31,594 nucleotides of DNA, taken from contig JBGCEF010000023.1 in NCBI GenBank assembly GCA_045106175.1, positions 1 through 31,594 of the forward strand, read 5' to 3'. The notes below the pieces were generated by a model that was not told the origin of the DNA, did not search any database, and saw only the letters and a list, made by a program, of their open reading frames with translations. Source of the stretch: TMED27 sp045106175. Its GTDB lineage: Bacteria; Pseudomonadota; Alphaproteobacteria; Micavibrionales; Micavibrionaceae. The position numbers and the translations under genes are program-made. Positions 25,767 to 31,594 of this stretch are shown in pieces; positions within the stretch are counted from its first letter, which is position 1; every line of letters starts with the position of its first letter.

Positions 25767-26804
25767 CTAAGACAAAAATGATTCTTGAGAAATCAAATTA
25801 TTAATATCATTGGTTACTATTTCAACATAACTATGTCTAGCAAGTTCAATGGAAAGATTAACTGCAGAAGAAAACGCAAGCGGATCACACCCACCGTGAC
25901 TCTTAATACACAAGCCATTAAGCCCCAAGAATACACCGCCATTATAAAGACGCGGGTCAACACGGTTTTTAAACAACTTCAAAGAACCGCCTGCAATCAT
26001 GGCGCCCAACATCGAAAACACACCAGACTTTAAAGACTCTTTCAATCGATCACCAAAAAATTTACCAACACCTTCAGCTGTTTTTAGCGCAATATTCCCT
26101 GCATATCCATCACACACAATCACATCAACGGTGCCTTTGGTGATATCGGTTCCTTCAACAAAGCCATAATAATGACCGGGGAATTCAACATTTGAAAGAA
26201 TTTCCGCCGCCCCTCGCACATGGTCAGGGCCTTTGGCATCCTCGGTTCCCACATTTAACAAACCCACTGTAGGAACGGAAATATCATCATTATGCGCCTT
26301 CGCAAAAACTGAACCCAACACTGCAAATTGTGCTAAATTCTCCGCATCCACTAAAACATTCGCCCCTAAATCAAGCATCACAGATGACCCACGATCCGTC
26401 GGCCACAAACTTGCAATCGCAGGACGATGAATCCCTGGAACAGTCTTCAAAACCATCTTCGCAAGCGCCATAAGCGCGCCTGTATTCCCTGCAGAAACAA
26501 TCGCATCCGCCTTACCATTCAAAACAGCCTCAATCGCAAGCCGCATAGATGTGCCCTTGCTTGCGCGCAACGCCACCGATGGCTTCTCATCACTTTTTAT
26601 ATAACTGTCGGTATGAACAATTTCACTCACGCGGCGCAGATCATCATGCACTTGTAAAACAGGCTCAATCTGCGCACGATCCCCAAACAATAAAAACCGA
26701 AGATCAGGATTCCCTTTCAAACAAAGCGCTGCCCCGGGAATAACACTATTAACCCCATAATCACCGCCCATCGCGTCTAATGCAATCGTAATTGTCTGTG
26801 CCAC
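25767..26804 (-). CDS. plsX: phosphate acyltransferase PlsX
   Basis: PlsX makes acyl-phosphate from acyl-ACP, the acyl donor for PlsY in phospholipid synthesis. The start is set at GTG 26804: AAAGG lies 7 bases upstream, and the protein then begins AQTITIALDAMGGDYG, matching the family's usual N-terminus. The frame is open up to a TTG at 26831, but that adds residues unlike the family. The 345-residue protein has ALDAMGGD, SAGNTGALMALA, the LGANVLVDAENLAQFA region and DGYAGNIALKTAEG. A terminator lies just upstream (26841-26868), so plsX probably depends on readthrough from yceD-rpmF or on a promoter I could not see. Confidence 0.95.
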   Translation of the reverse strand: MAQTITIALDAMGGDYGVNSVIPGAALCLKGNPDLRFLLFGDRAQIEPVLQVHDDLRRVSEIVHTDSYIKSDEKPSVALRASKGTSMRLAIEAVLNGKADAIVSAGNTGALMALAKMVLKTVPGIHRPAIASLWPTDRGSSVMLDLGANVLVDAENLAQFAVLGSVFAKAHNDDISVPTVGLLNVGTEDAKGPDHVRGAAEILSNVEFPGHYYGFVEGTDITKGTVDVIVCDGYAGNIALKTAEGVGKFFGDRLKESLKSGVFSMLGAMIAGGSLKLFKNRVDPRLYNGGVFLGLNGLCIKSHGGCDPLAFSSAVNLSIELARHSYVEIVTNDINNLISQESFLS

Positions 26805-26840
26805 ATGCAAACCTTTATATAAGAGAATCAAATCATCAAT

Positions 26841-26868
26841 AAAAAACCTGCATCATTATAATGCAGGT
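26841..26868 (-). terminator. rho-independent terminator between rpmF and plsX
   Basis: On the minus strand ACCTGCAT and ATGCAGGT form a perfect 8-bp stem with a 7-base loop, followed by a T-run. It sits 30 bp after the rpmF stop and 37 bp before the plsX GTG, so it should end most yceD-rpmF transcripts or act as an attenuator for plsX. Confidence 0.8.
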
Positions 26869-26897
26869 CTTAAAATAATCGAGTGATTTATAGGGGC

Positions 26898-27077
26898 TTA
26901 ATCACGCCCTTCAATAACCTGACGACCTTTATAGGTACCAGTTTTAAGATCAATGTGGTGACGACGCTTAGGCTCACCTGTGTTTGAGTCTTCAACCCAA
27001 TTTTCAACTGTAAGGGCGTCGTGCGCGCGGCGCATGTTACGCTTAGATTTTGTTGTTTTTCGCTTTTGAACAGCGAT
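26898..27077 (-). CDS. rpmF: 50S ribosomal protein L32, apparent ATC start
   Basis: The frame ending in TAA at 26898 encodes L32: AVQKRKTTKSKRNMRRAHDA, then NTGEPKRRHHID and a YKGRQVI end, 59 residues in all. L32 normally begins M-A-V-P-K. Here the codon in the Met position is ATC (27075-27077), followed by GCT GTT CAA AAG, so Pro is also replaced by Gln. AAAGGA lies 8 nt before ATC, an ideal spacing. Upstream in frame are only GCG, AAA, ATT (directly next to the Shine-Dalgarno, too close), AGG and then TAA. The first in-frame ATG (27035) would remove the basic N-terminal tail and has no Shine-Dalgarno. The gene follows yceD, as is usual. A sequencing error (ATG to ATC) is possible. The product is certain; the start is inferred. 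Confidence 0.88.
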   Translation of the reverse strand: MAVQKRKTTKSKRNMRRAHDALTVENWVEDSNTGEPKRRHHIDLKTGTYKGRQVIEGRD

Positions 27078-27147
27078 CGCTTTAATCCTTTAATTCAATT
27101 TAAGTAGGTGTAATAACCATTTCGGACGCTTAAATCAAGAGTTTTAT

Positions 27148-27735
27148 TCACTCTACGTCCAATTTTGATTTCCAATCCTTTAACGCAGCAAATGGATTAC
27201 TCTTAAACGCTTCAGGAACTTTTTGCGGCTCGTCATCACCATATTCATACTCAACCCCGTCTTTATGCGGATAAGGATTGATCAATAATATAAGATGCTG
27301 TGTCACCAATTCGCCCAGATCAATCTTGCCTTCAATGATCGGCTCTGGATCTTCGGCTTCATCAATAATAGGTGTCTCACCATTGGCTTTAACCTGTTTA
27401 TCATGCTTAACCTTCGCAAGAGCCACAGCCTGCTCCGAGTCAGCAAACCACGCCTCGAATACATCATTCACACGTGTTTCAATCTCATCTAAACTTACAA
27501 CACAAGCCTGCTTCAATACGGCATGGATATGTCCCTTAACATGCAAAACCATGCCGCCTTGCTCTCGTGTCAGTTCAAGATCCGCTTTCAACATATCAAC
27601 GCCTAAAATCCCAAGACGGCGCACCAAATCTTTACGCTCATCTTTATCTGGCGTAATCGTCATGCGCACGGAAGCATCACTCACGTCATCCGCATCAAAA
27701 AAATGCGACCATTCCGATTCTAAAATTTCATTCAT
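27148..27735 (-). CDS. yceD: YceD/DUF177 family protein
   Basis: YceD proteins sit directly upstream of rpmF in most bacteria, and relatives have been tied to 23S rRNA accumulation. The 195-residue protein has the family core around CVVSLDEIETRVND (about residues 77-90) and the IDLGELVTQHLILLINPYPH segment (about 139-158). It ends in NPFAALKDWKSKL, also typical. Of the usual Cys pattern one Cys is seen here, so a zinc site is unlikely. It is 70 bp upstream of rpmF. The Ubiq_cyt_C chaperone gene lies 76 bp upstream on the same strand, so all may be one transcript up to the terminator at 26841. Confidence 0.9.
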   Translation of the reverse strand: MNEILESEWSHFFDADDVSDASVRMTITPDKDERKDLVRRLGILGVDMLKADLELTREQGGMVLHVKGHIHAVLKQACVVSLDEIETRVNDVFEAWFADSEQAVALAKVKHDKQVKANGETPIIDEAEDPEPIIEGKIDLGELVTQHLILLINPYPHKDGVEYEYGDDEPQKVPEAFKSNPFAALKDWKSKLDVE

Positions 27736-27811
27736 ATCTATATCTCAAACAAATTATCAGTAGAGATAATAGTATCAAAATCCAACGCTTGCAAAGCTTT
27801 GACGCTCTTTC

Positions 27812-28261
27812 TCATATATTGCGCAAATCTTTCCACATCTTTTGGATCAGGGCCTCGACCGTTCCATATAAATTACGGATCAAAACCTCAGTCAAACCAT
27901 CCGTATCCAATGCATCCGAATAAGCATGGACCCTTCCGTTAAAGGCCTTCATCATCTTTTGCTGATGCTTTGGAATACCAACATCACCGACCCCAATCTC
28001 ACGAAGCGTCACATGCATTTGAACAAAAATGCGATCAAATAGAGATTGATTAAATAAATCCGCTTTTTTCAGATCACTACTGTTTAACGCTTCAACAACC
28101 ATGAATGTGTGTGCAACCAAACAATCAAAGCGTCCGTCAAAACTATCCGGAACCCCCATATCAGTATAAAAGTAAGGATTACGCGATGCTTCCATCAAGC
28201 GTTCATAAACTTGTAATGCATCTTGTTCATATGGATTTTTCTTTTTAAGAAGACCAAACAT
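27812..28261 (-). CDS. ubiquinol-cytochrome c chaperone (CBP3-like)
   Basis: Relatives of yeast Cbp3 help assemble cytochrome b of the bc1 complex. The 149-residue protein shows the family pattern: YERLMEASRNPYFYTDMGVPDSFDGRFDCLVAHTF split across residues 19-53, then FDRIFVQMHVTLREIGVGDVGIPK (about 78-101) and FNGRVHAYSDAL (about 108-119). The gene lies in its usual alphaproteobacterial place, between bamE (divergent, 59 bp away) and yceD. Its presence implies a bc1 complex and aerobic or nitrate respiration; those genes are not in the window. AGGA lies about 11 bases before the ATG. Confidence 0.9.
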   Translation of the reverse strand: MFGLLKKKNPYEQDALQVYERLMEASRNPYFYTDMGVPDSFDGRFDCLVAHTFMVVEALNSSDLKKADLFNQSLFDRIFVQMHVTLREIGVGDVGIPKHQQKMMKAFNGRVHAYSDALDTDGLTEVLIRNLYGTVEALIQKMWKDLRNI

Positions 28262-28288
28262 TGATTTCTATCCTGTATTCGCTATAGC
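28261..28288 (+). promoter_or_regulatory. candidate promoter of bamE
   Basis: TTGATT (28261-28266) and TATAGC (28283-28288) are 16 bp apart on the plus strand, each matching four of six consensus bases, in the short gap between the divergent chaperone gene and bamE. Confidence 0.3.
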
Positions 28289-28320
28289 TTTATTAATCTA
28301 TTAGAAAGGTAGTGAGTGAC

Positions 28321-28797
28321 ATGCCATTCCTCAAGAACAATAACAAATTTTTTATTCTTATCGCCGGATTAAGCATCCTAAGCGCATGCAGCCCTGTCGT
28401 CGCAAAGCGTGGTAATATGCTGGAAGATTATCAAATTGCTGAAATTATGCCGGGACAATCCAAACGATCTGATGTCCTTCGCACACTTGGCTCCCCAACA
28501 ACCAAATCAACATTCGACAGCAATGTTTGGTACTATATCGGTCAGGAAACTGAGAAACGCGGAATATTTGATCCCAAAGTTGTAAATGAAAAAATCTTCC
28601 TCGTCGCTTTTGATCCCGAAGGCACATTGGAAGCAATCGAAAAAGTCGACCGTGAACGCATCAACATCCCATATGTCCGCGATAAAACCAAAACTCATGG
28701 AAATGAACGCACAATCGTTCAAGAATTTCTTGGGAACCTAGGTAAGTTTAATCCACAACAAGGAAGTGCAGCCACAACAGGCAGCGGCGGCCTGTAA
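28321..28797 (+). CDS. bamE: outer-membrane assembly lipoprotein BamE (SmpA/OmlA)
   Basis: BamE is a small lipoprotein of the BAM complex that folds beta-barrels such as LptD into the outer membrane. The start is set at ATG 28321; a GTG three codons upstream is only 2 bases from AAAGG and so is too close. The 158-residue product has a lipoprotein signal with SAC (Cys23), then the SmpA/OmlA fold with IAEIMPGQSKRSDVLRTLGSP and NVWYYIGQ. The family's second half follows (FDPEGTLEAIEKVD), and a Gly/Ser-rich tail ends the protein. It is longer than the E. coli protein, as is common in alphaproteobacteria. It is divergent from the bc1 chaperone gene. Confidence 0.92.
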   Translation: MPFLKNNNKFFILIAGLSILSACSPVVAKRGNMLEDYQIAEIMPGQSKRSDVLRTLGSPTTKSTFDSNVWYYIGQETEKRGIFDPKVVNEKIFLVAFDPEGTLEAIEKVDRERINIPYVRDKTKTHGNERTIVQEFLGNLGKFNPQQGSAATTGSGGL

Positions 28798-28829
28798 AAA
28801 AAGCCCCGTCCGGAATAAACCGAACGGGG
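28796..28829 (-). terminator. rho-independent terminator after fliL
   Basis: CCCCGT pairs with ACGGGG, and a CGG/CCG extension follows one C-A mismatch. Read on the minus strand, the hairpin is followed by seven T, placing it 48 bp after the fliL stop. The T-run overlaps the bamE stop codon. On the plus strand it has no T-run and would be weak. Confidence 0.75.
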
Positions 28830-28876
28830 TAAGTGTTGATGTATTATAGAGGGTTCACATCAAACTGTAATAATTC

Positions 28877-29356
28877 TTAAATTGGACGCTGCTGTACAAC
28901 CTGTAGCAACACGTCATTGATCTCACCGTTTGTCAAAACGGTCTGACTAACCTTATTTAGGCGATCTTTCAAATACCCGACCTGTATTACACCACCTTTA
29001 AGCACCGCTTTCTCATTCAAAAGACCATAAAGATCCTGAATGTAAGCATCTTTTAATTTTGGAGAATAATCACGAGCAAGCGACGCAGATTTTGAATCTA
29101 TAACTTCAAGCGCTACAACCAAACTGACCACTTGGCTTACACCATTCTTATCAACAATCGGAAGAATAAGCGGGTCTAATTCAACATACTCAAACTTGTA
29201 AGTCTCTTTCTTTTCTTTGCTTTTTTTCTCAGCAATTTTATCGGCTTGATCCTGCGGCGCAGACGCTTCCGCTTCACCTGTGAAATAAAAATACGCTCCT
29301 GCCCCGCCACCGGCGAGGACAATGAGCGCACCTACGATCATAATAACTGACTTCAT
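28877..29356 (-). CDS. fliL: flagellar basal body-associated FliL-like protein
   Basis: FliL is a single-pass inner-membrane protein around the stators that supports motor torque. The 159-residue protein has a membrane helix (about residues 4-25, with AGGGAGAYFYF), a charged linker, and the FliL domain from about 54 to the end (YVELDPLILPIVDKNG, then KDAYIQDLYGLL and INDVLLQVVQQRPI). It stands alone between nusB and bamE, not with fliM or other flagellar genes, so a flagellar role is likely but not proved. Three AACCCT/AGGGTT elements at 20-bp steps lie just upstream (29365-29410). Confidence 0.8.
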   Translation of the reverse strand: MKSVIMIVGALIVLAGGGAGAYFYFTGEAEASAPQDQADKIAEKKSKEKKETYKFEYVELDPLILPIVDKNGVSQVVSLVVALEVIDSKSASLARDYSPKLKDAYIQDLYGLLNEKAVLKGGVIQVGYLKDRLNKVSQTVLTNGEINDVLLQVVQQRPI

Positions 29357-29361
29357 TATGT

Positions 29362-29413
29362 TTGAACCCTAATTTCTTATCTTGAACCCTATTATTAAGA
29401 ATACAGGGTTGAA
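29362..29413. repeat. three phased AACCCT/AGGGTT half-sites upstream of fliL
   Basis: TTGAACCCT occurs at 29362-29370 and again at 29382-29390; AGGGTTGAA at 29405-29413 is nearly its inverse. The AACCCT/AGGGTT cores start at 29365, 29385 and 29405, exactly 20 bp (about two helical turns) apart. This could be a regulator binding array; no known motif is matched. Confidence 0.5.
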
Positions 29414-29496
29414 TCTTAATGTCAGGTTAGGATTACATAAAATTCGAAATATATTTACATAATAAAAAAGGTAAAAGGAGATCAAGCTAGAAAAGC

Positions 29497-29955
29497 CTAA
29501 CGAAATATTTTTGAAACACTATCAAGAACACCATTAACAAGCGCCACTTCGTTTTTATCAAAAAACGCATGTGCCACATTTAAATAATCATTGATAATAA
29601 TAGGCGCATCAATATCCGCATGCGCCAACAATTCATATGCCCCGCTAATTAAAACCGAAAAAAGCAAAGGCTCAACAACGCGATCACTCGCATCCTTCTT
29701 AAGATTCGCTGCAATAACATCATCAAGCTCAACATAACGCTCTTCCACGCCATAAAGAATACGCTTAAATAGCTTTCCATCTGGCTCAACAAGCTTCTGC
29801 CCGTCAACCTCTTGCTCACTGCGATGTTTGATATATTCATCATAAACAACCTTCACAGGCTGCTGATTATGTTTCATCTGATAAAGGGCTTGAACAGCAC
29901 ATAATCGCGCGGACAAAGATTTAGCTTTAGGCGATGGCTTAGTTTGTTCTGTCAT
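29497..29955 (-). CDS. nusB: transcription antitermination factor NusB
   Basis: NusB binds boxA RNA with S10 and prevents early termination in rRNA operons. The 152-residue all-helical protein has the family pattern SARLCAVQALYQMKHN (about residues 15-30), YVELDDVIAANL and the conserved SGAYELLAHADIDAPIIINDYLNVAHAF region split near residues 109-134, ending VNGVLDSVSK. It starts 3 bp after the ribH stop, in the widely conserved ribH-nusB order. No terminator is visible before fliL 140 bp downstream. Confidence 0.95.
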   Translation of the reverse strand: MTEQTKPSPKAKSLSARLCAVQALYQMKHNQQPVKVVYDEYIKHRSEQEVDGQKLVEPDGKLFKRILYGVEERYVELDDVIAANLKKDASDRVVEPLLFSVLISGAYELLAHADIDAPIIINDYLNVAHAFFDKNEVALVNGVLDSVSKIFR

Positions 29956-29958
29956 GAC

Positions 29959-30405
29959 TTAAGCCTTAATCTGCGGTAAAACACTTAACATCTGATCACA
30001 TGCATCCGCGGCTTCACGACCCTTAATGACAAAATGATCAGCAAACCATGTTTCATCGTCAGAATCACCTTCCTTAAAATTCTGAGGAGATATAACAACA
30101 GATAAAAATGGCTTACCCGCATCCATCGATACATCCAACATACTTTGCAACGCAGTATGCGCAACAAACTCATGACGATAAATACCGCCATCAACAACAA
30201 ACGCAATACCGACGGCCGCATCATACCCGTTCTCAAACGCCGCCTTACCCGCAAGCGGCACTTCTAAGGCACCTGGAACCTTAATCACGTCAATATCTTC
30301 ACGCAAATACCCCTTCTCAATCATCGCTTCAATAAACGAATCTTCAGCCGATCCAACAATCGAAGCATGCCAAGACGCAGATAAAACAGCAATTTTATGA
30401 GACAT
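29959..30405 (-). CDS. ribH: 6,7-dimethyl-8-ribityllumazine synthase, type II (RibH2-like)
   Basis: Lumazine synthase joins the pyrimidine intermediate and 3,4-dihydroxy-2-butanone 4-phosphate, the step before riboflavin. The start is set at ATG 30405, 9 bases after AAGG; GTG at 30414 and ATG at 30411 lie too close to it. The 148-residue product has SASWHASIV (substrate-binding Trp), PGALEVPL, and GIAFVVDGGIYRHEFVA. This last stretch replaces the usual GxVIxGxTxHxxYV and matches the RibH2 type known from Brucella and Mesorhizobium, as do FADHFVIKGREAADAC and the late SVVISPQNF. Type II enzymes form decamers rather than 60-mers. The gene overlaps ribE by 11 bp. Confidence 0.92.
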   Translation of the reverse strand: MSHKIAVLSASWHASIVGSAEDSFIEAMIEKGYLREDIDVIKVPGALEVPLAGKAAFENGYDAAVGIAFVVDGGIYRHEFVAHTALQSMLDVSMDAGKPFLSVVISPQNFKEGDSDDETWFADHFVIKGREAADACDQMLSVLPQIKA

Positions 30406-31003
30406 TATCATCACCCTTAAATTCTAATTGACGCGCAACATACCTCGCCAGCATATCAATCTCAAGGTTCAATTTATCACCCACCTTACGATTCGATAAT
30501 GTCGTGTACTCCCATGTGTGCGGTATAATATTTACACCAAAAACATCATCCTCAACCTCATTCACCGTTAATGATATTCCATCAAGCGCAACCGAGCCCT
30601 TCGAAGCGATAAATTTGGAAAAACTTTGAGGGACCTTAACCTTAAAACGCCAAGAATCATGATCCTCTTCAAGGCCGATAACCTCTGCCAAACAATCCAC
30701 ATGCCCAGACACAATATGCCCGCCTAATTCATCTCCCAAACGTAAAGAACGTTCCAAATTAACGCGCGCACCTGTTTCCCAATATTGAATCTTTGTTTTG
30801 TCTAAACTCTCATGTGAAACATCAACAACAAACCAACTCGGCCCCTTTTCAACCGCAGTTAAACAAACACCATCGCACGCAATAGACGCGCCGATCTCAA
30901 CCGAATTTAAATTCATAAGGTTAGTTTCAATTAAAATCTTCCAATCGCCGTTTTTTTCGATTGAATTGATAATACCGATATCTTGTATTAATCCTGTAAA
31001 CAT
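30395..31003 (-). CDS. ribE: riboflavin synthase alpha subunit
   Basis: Riboflavin synthase converts two lumazines into riboflavin. The 202-residue protein has the duplicated lumazine-binding fold: MFTGLIQDIG with ACDGVCLTAVE in the first half, and GGHIVSGHVD with ALDGISLTVNE in the second. It follows ribD by 15 bp and overlaps ribH by 11 bp, so translation is coupled. The ribBA gene, often placed between ribE and ribH, is absent here. Confidence 0.95.
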   Translation of the reverse strand: MFTGLIQDIGIINSIEKNGDWKILIETNLMNLNSVEIGASIACDGVCLTAVEKGPSWFVVDVSHESLDKTKIQYWETGARVNLERSLRLGDELGGHIVSGHVDCLAEVIGLEEDHDSWRFKVKVPQSFSKFIASKGSVALDGISLTVNEVEDDVFGVNIIPHTWEYTTLSNRKVGDKLNLEIDMLARYVARQLEFKGDDNVS

Positions 31004-31018
31004 GACAGCAAACTAGGC

Positions 31019-31594
31019 CTATCGCCTGTATATTTCCAGTAAATCTTCACCCAAATCACGCTTTTCAACACAACTCATCCCATCAAAATCAAAAGAAGCC
31101 GCTTTCACACCGTCATCAGGCAATAATTTATGCGACTGAAACTGCTGAACTTCATCAAAAACATCAGCCTGTAAAAAGGAATGATGCAACGTCGCACCAC
31201 CTTCTACTAATAACCTTGTAATGCCCTGCTCTGCCATTTGATGAAGCGCCGATGTTACACACGCCCCCGTTTCAAAAAGCGTCACACCCTGCCCCAAAAG
31301 CTTATCTTTCTTATCATCCGCAGCATTTTTATAAAAAACCCAAACGGGTTCATCTTTAGCCGTTTGAACCAACTTGCTCCCAATAGGTATTTTCAAACTG
31401 GAATCAAAGACAATACGAACAATCGAATGCTCATAGCCCTCAACACGCGCCGTAAGCATCGGATCATCGGCTAAAACCGTTCCTATGCCAACCGCAATCG
31501 CATCATAAGTTGATCGTAATAAATGAAGATATTCATGCGTATCATGACCGCTAATTTGCGTACGTTCACCTGGTGCACTAGCAATCATGCCATT
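31019..31594 (-). CDS. ribD: RibD, reductase domain (5' part beyond the window)
   Basis: RibD is normally a two-domain enzyme that deaminates and then reduces the pyrimidine intermediate of riboflavin synthesis. Only the C-terminal reductase part is in the window, and the frame is open at the right edge (codons for Asn-Gly before the first visible Met), so that ATG is not the start. Seen are NGMIASAPGERTQISG, AIAVGIGTVLADDPMLTAR and LLVEGGATLHHSFL, the NADPH- and substrate-binding features of this domain in alphaproteobacteria. It is the first visible gene of the ribD-ribE-ribH-nusB operon; any FMN riboswitch would lie outside the window. Confidence 0.92.
   Translation of the reverse strand, partial: NGMIASAPGERTQISGHDTHEYLHLLRSTYDAIAVGIGTVLADDPMLTARVEGYEHSIVRIVFDSSLKIPIGSKLVQTAKDEPVWVFYKNAADDKKDKLLGQGVTLFETGACVTSALHQMAEQGITRLLVEGGATLHHSFLQADVFDEVQQFQSHKLLPDDGVKAASFDFDGMSCVEKRDLGEDLLEIYRR

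Noticed and set aside
26805..26831. TTG start for plsX at 26831
   Set aside because: It adds nine residues not typical of PlsX and skips the well-spaced AAAGG before GTG 26804.
27073..27080. GCGATCGC palindrome at the rpmF start, resembling the cyanobacterial HIP1 repeat
   Set aside because: It is not seen repeated along the window, and nothing else is cyanobacterial. It is probably chance, although it includes the ATC start.
1..31594. CRISPR arrays, insertion sequences, phage genes or defence systems
   Set aside because: I saw no direct-repeat arrays, transposase motifs, terminal inverted repeats or phage proteins on either strand.

Overview
This window looks like chromosomal DNA from a Gram-negative alphaproteobacterium. 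The evidence is gene order and subtype: a hom-glpX-recJ run; the block bamE / ubiquinol-cytochrome c chaperone / yceD-rpmF-plsX-fabH-ihfA-merR; a ribD-ribE-ribH-nusB operon; an S9 protein with an acidic N-terminal extension; and an alphaproteobacterial type LptD. The DNA is moderately AT-rich by eye. LptD and BamE imply an LPS-bearing outer membrane, a cytochrome bc1 assembly factor implies aerobic respiration, a class I PHA synthase implies carbon storage, and a FliL-like protein suggests a flagellum. I cannot name the genus. I see no phage, insertion sequence, CRISPR array, toxin-antitoxin pair or defence island.

Layout. 1-2.5 kb: start of a secreted protein gene (minus), divergent from parE. 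2.5-4.5 kb: an AT-rich membrane-anchored protein resembling AsmA/YdbH proteins, meeting a TM/coiled-coil gene tail to tail with overlapping stop codons. 4.5-10.2 kb (minus): a DEAD-box helicase overlapping lptD, then an SLC13 permease with two RCK_C domains and the TM/coiled-coil gene. 10.2-11.7 kb (plus): gshB and a small membrane protein. 11.7-17.1 kb (minus): lipoprotein, hom, glpX, a small secreted His-rich protein, recJ and a MerC-like His-rich membrane protein. 17.2-20.6 kb (plus): phaC and a secreted TPR protein, closed by a bidirectional terminator. 20.65-21.7 kb (minus): rplM-rpsI with a good promoter. 21.9-23.7 kb: a small orphan ORF, dusB, a small lipoprotein frame interrupted by an in-frame TGA, and tRNA-Pro(GGG). 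23.7-28.3 kb (minus): chaperone, yceD, rpmF, plsX, fabH, ihfA, merR, with bamE divergent at the far end. 28.8-31.6 kb (minus): ribD (cut by the window edge), ribE, ribH, nusB and a FliL-like gene.

Most of the window is housekeeping. The most unusual observation is rpmF (L32). Its conserved N-terminus has no ATG, GTG or TTG. The codon where Met is expected is ATC, placed 8 nt after an AAAGGA Shine-Dalgarno sequence. Other points worth a second look are the TGA-interrupted lipoprotein frame at 23227-23538, a type II (RibH2-like) lumazine synthase in the nusB-linked rib operon, lptD overlapping a helicase gene instead of sitting with surA-pdxA-rsmA, two His-rich envelope proteins flanking recJ, and three AACCCT/AGGGTT half-sites at exact 20-bp steps upstream of fliL. 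I found no convincing new multi-gene system.
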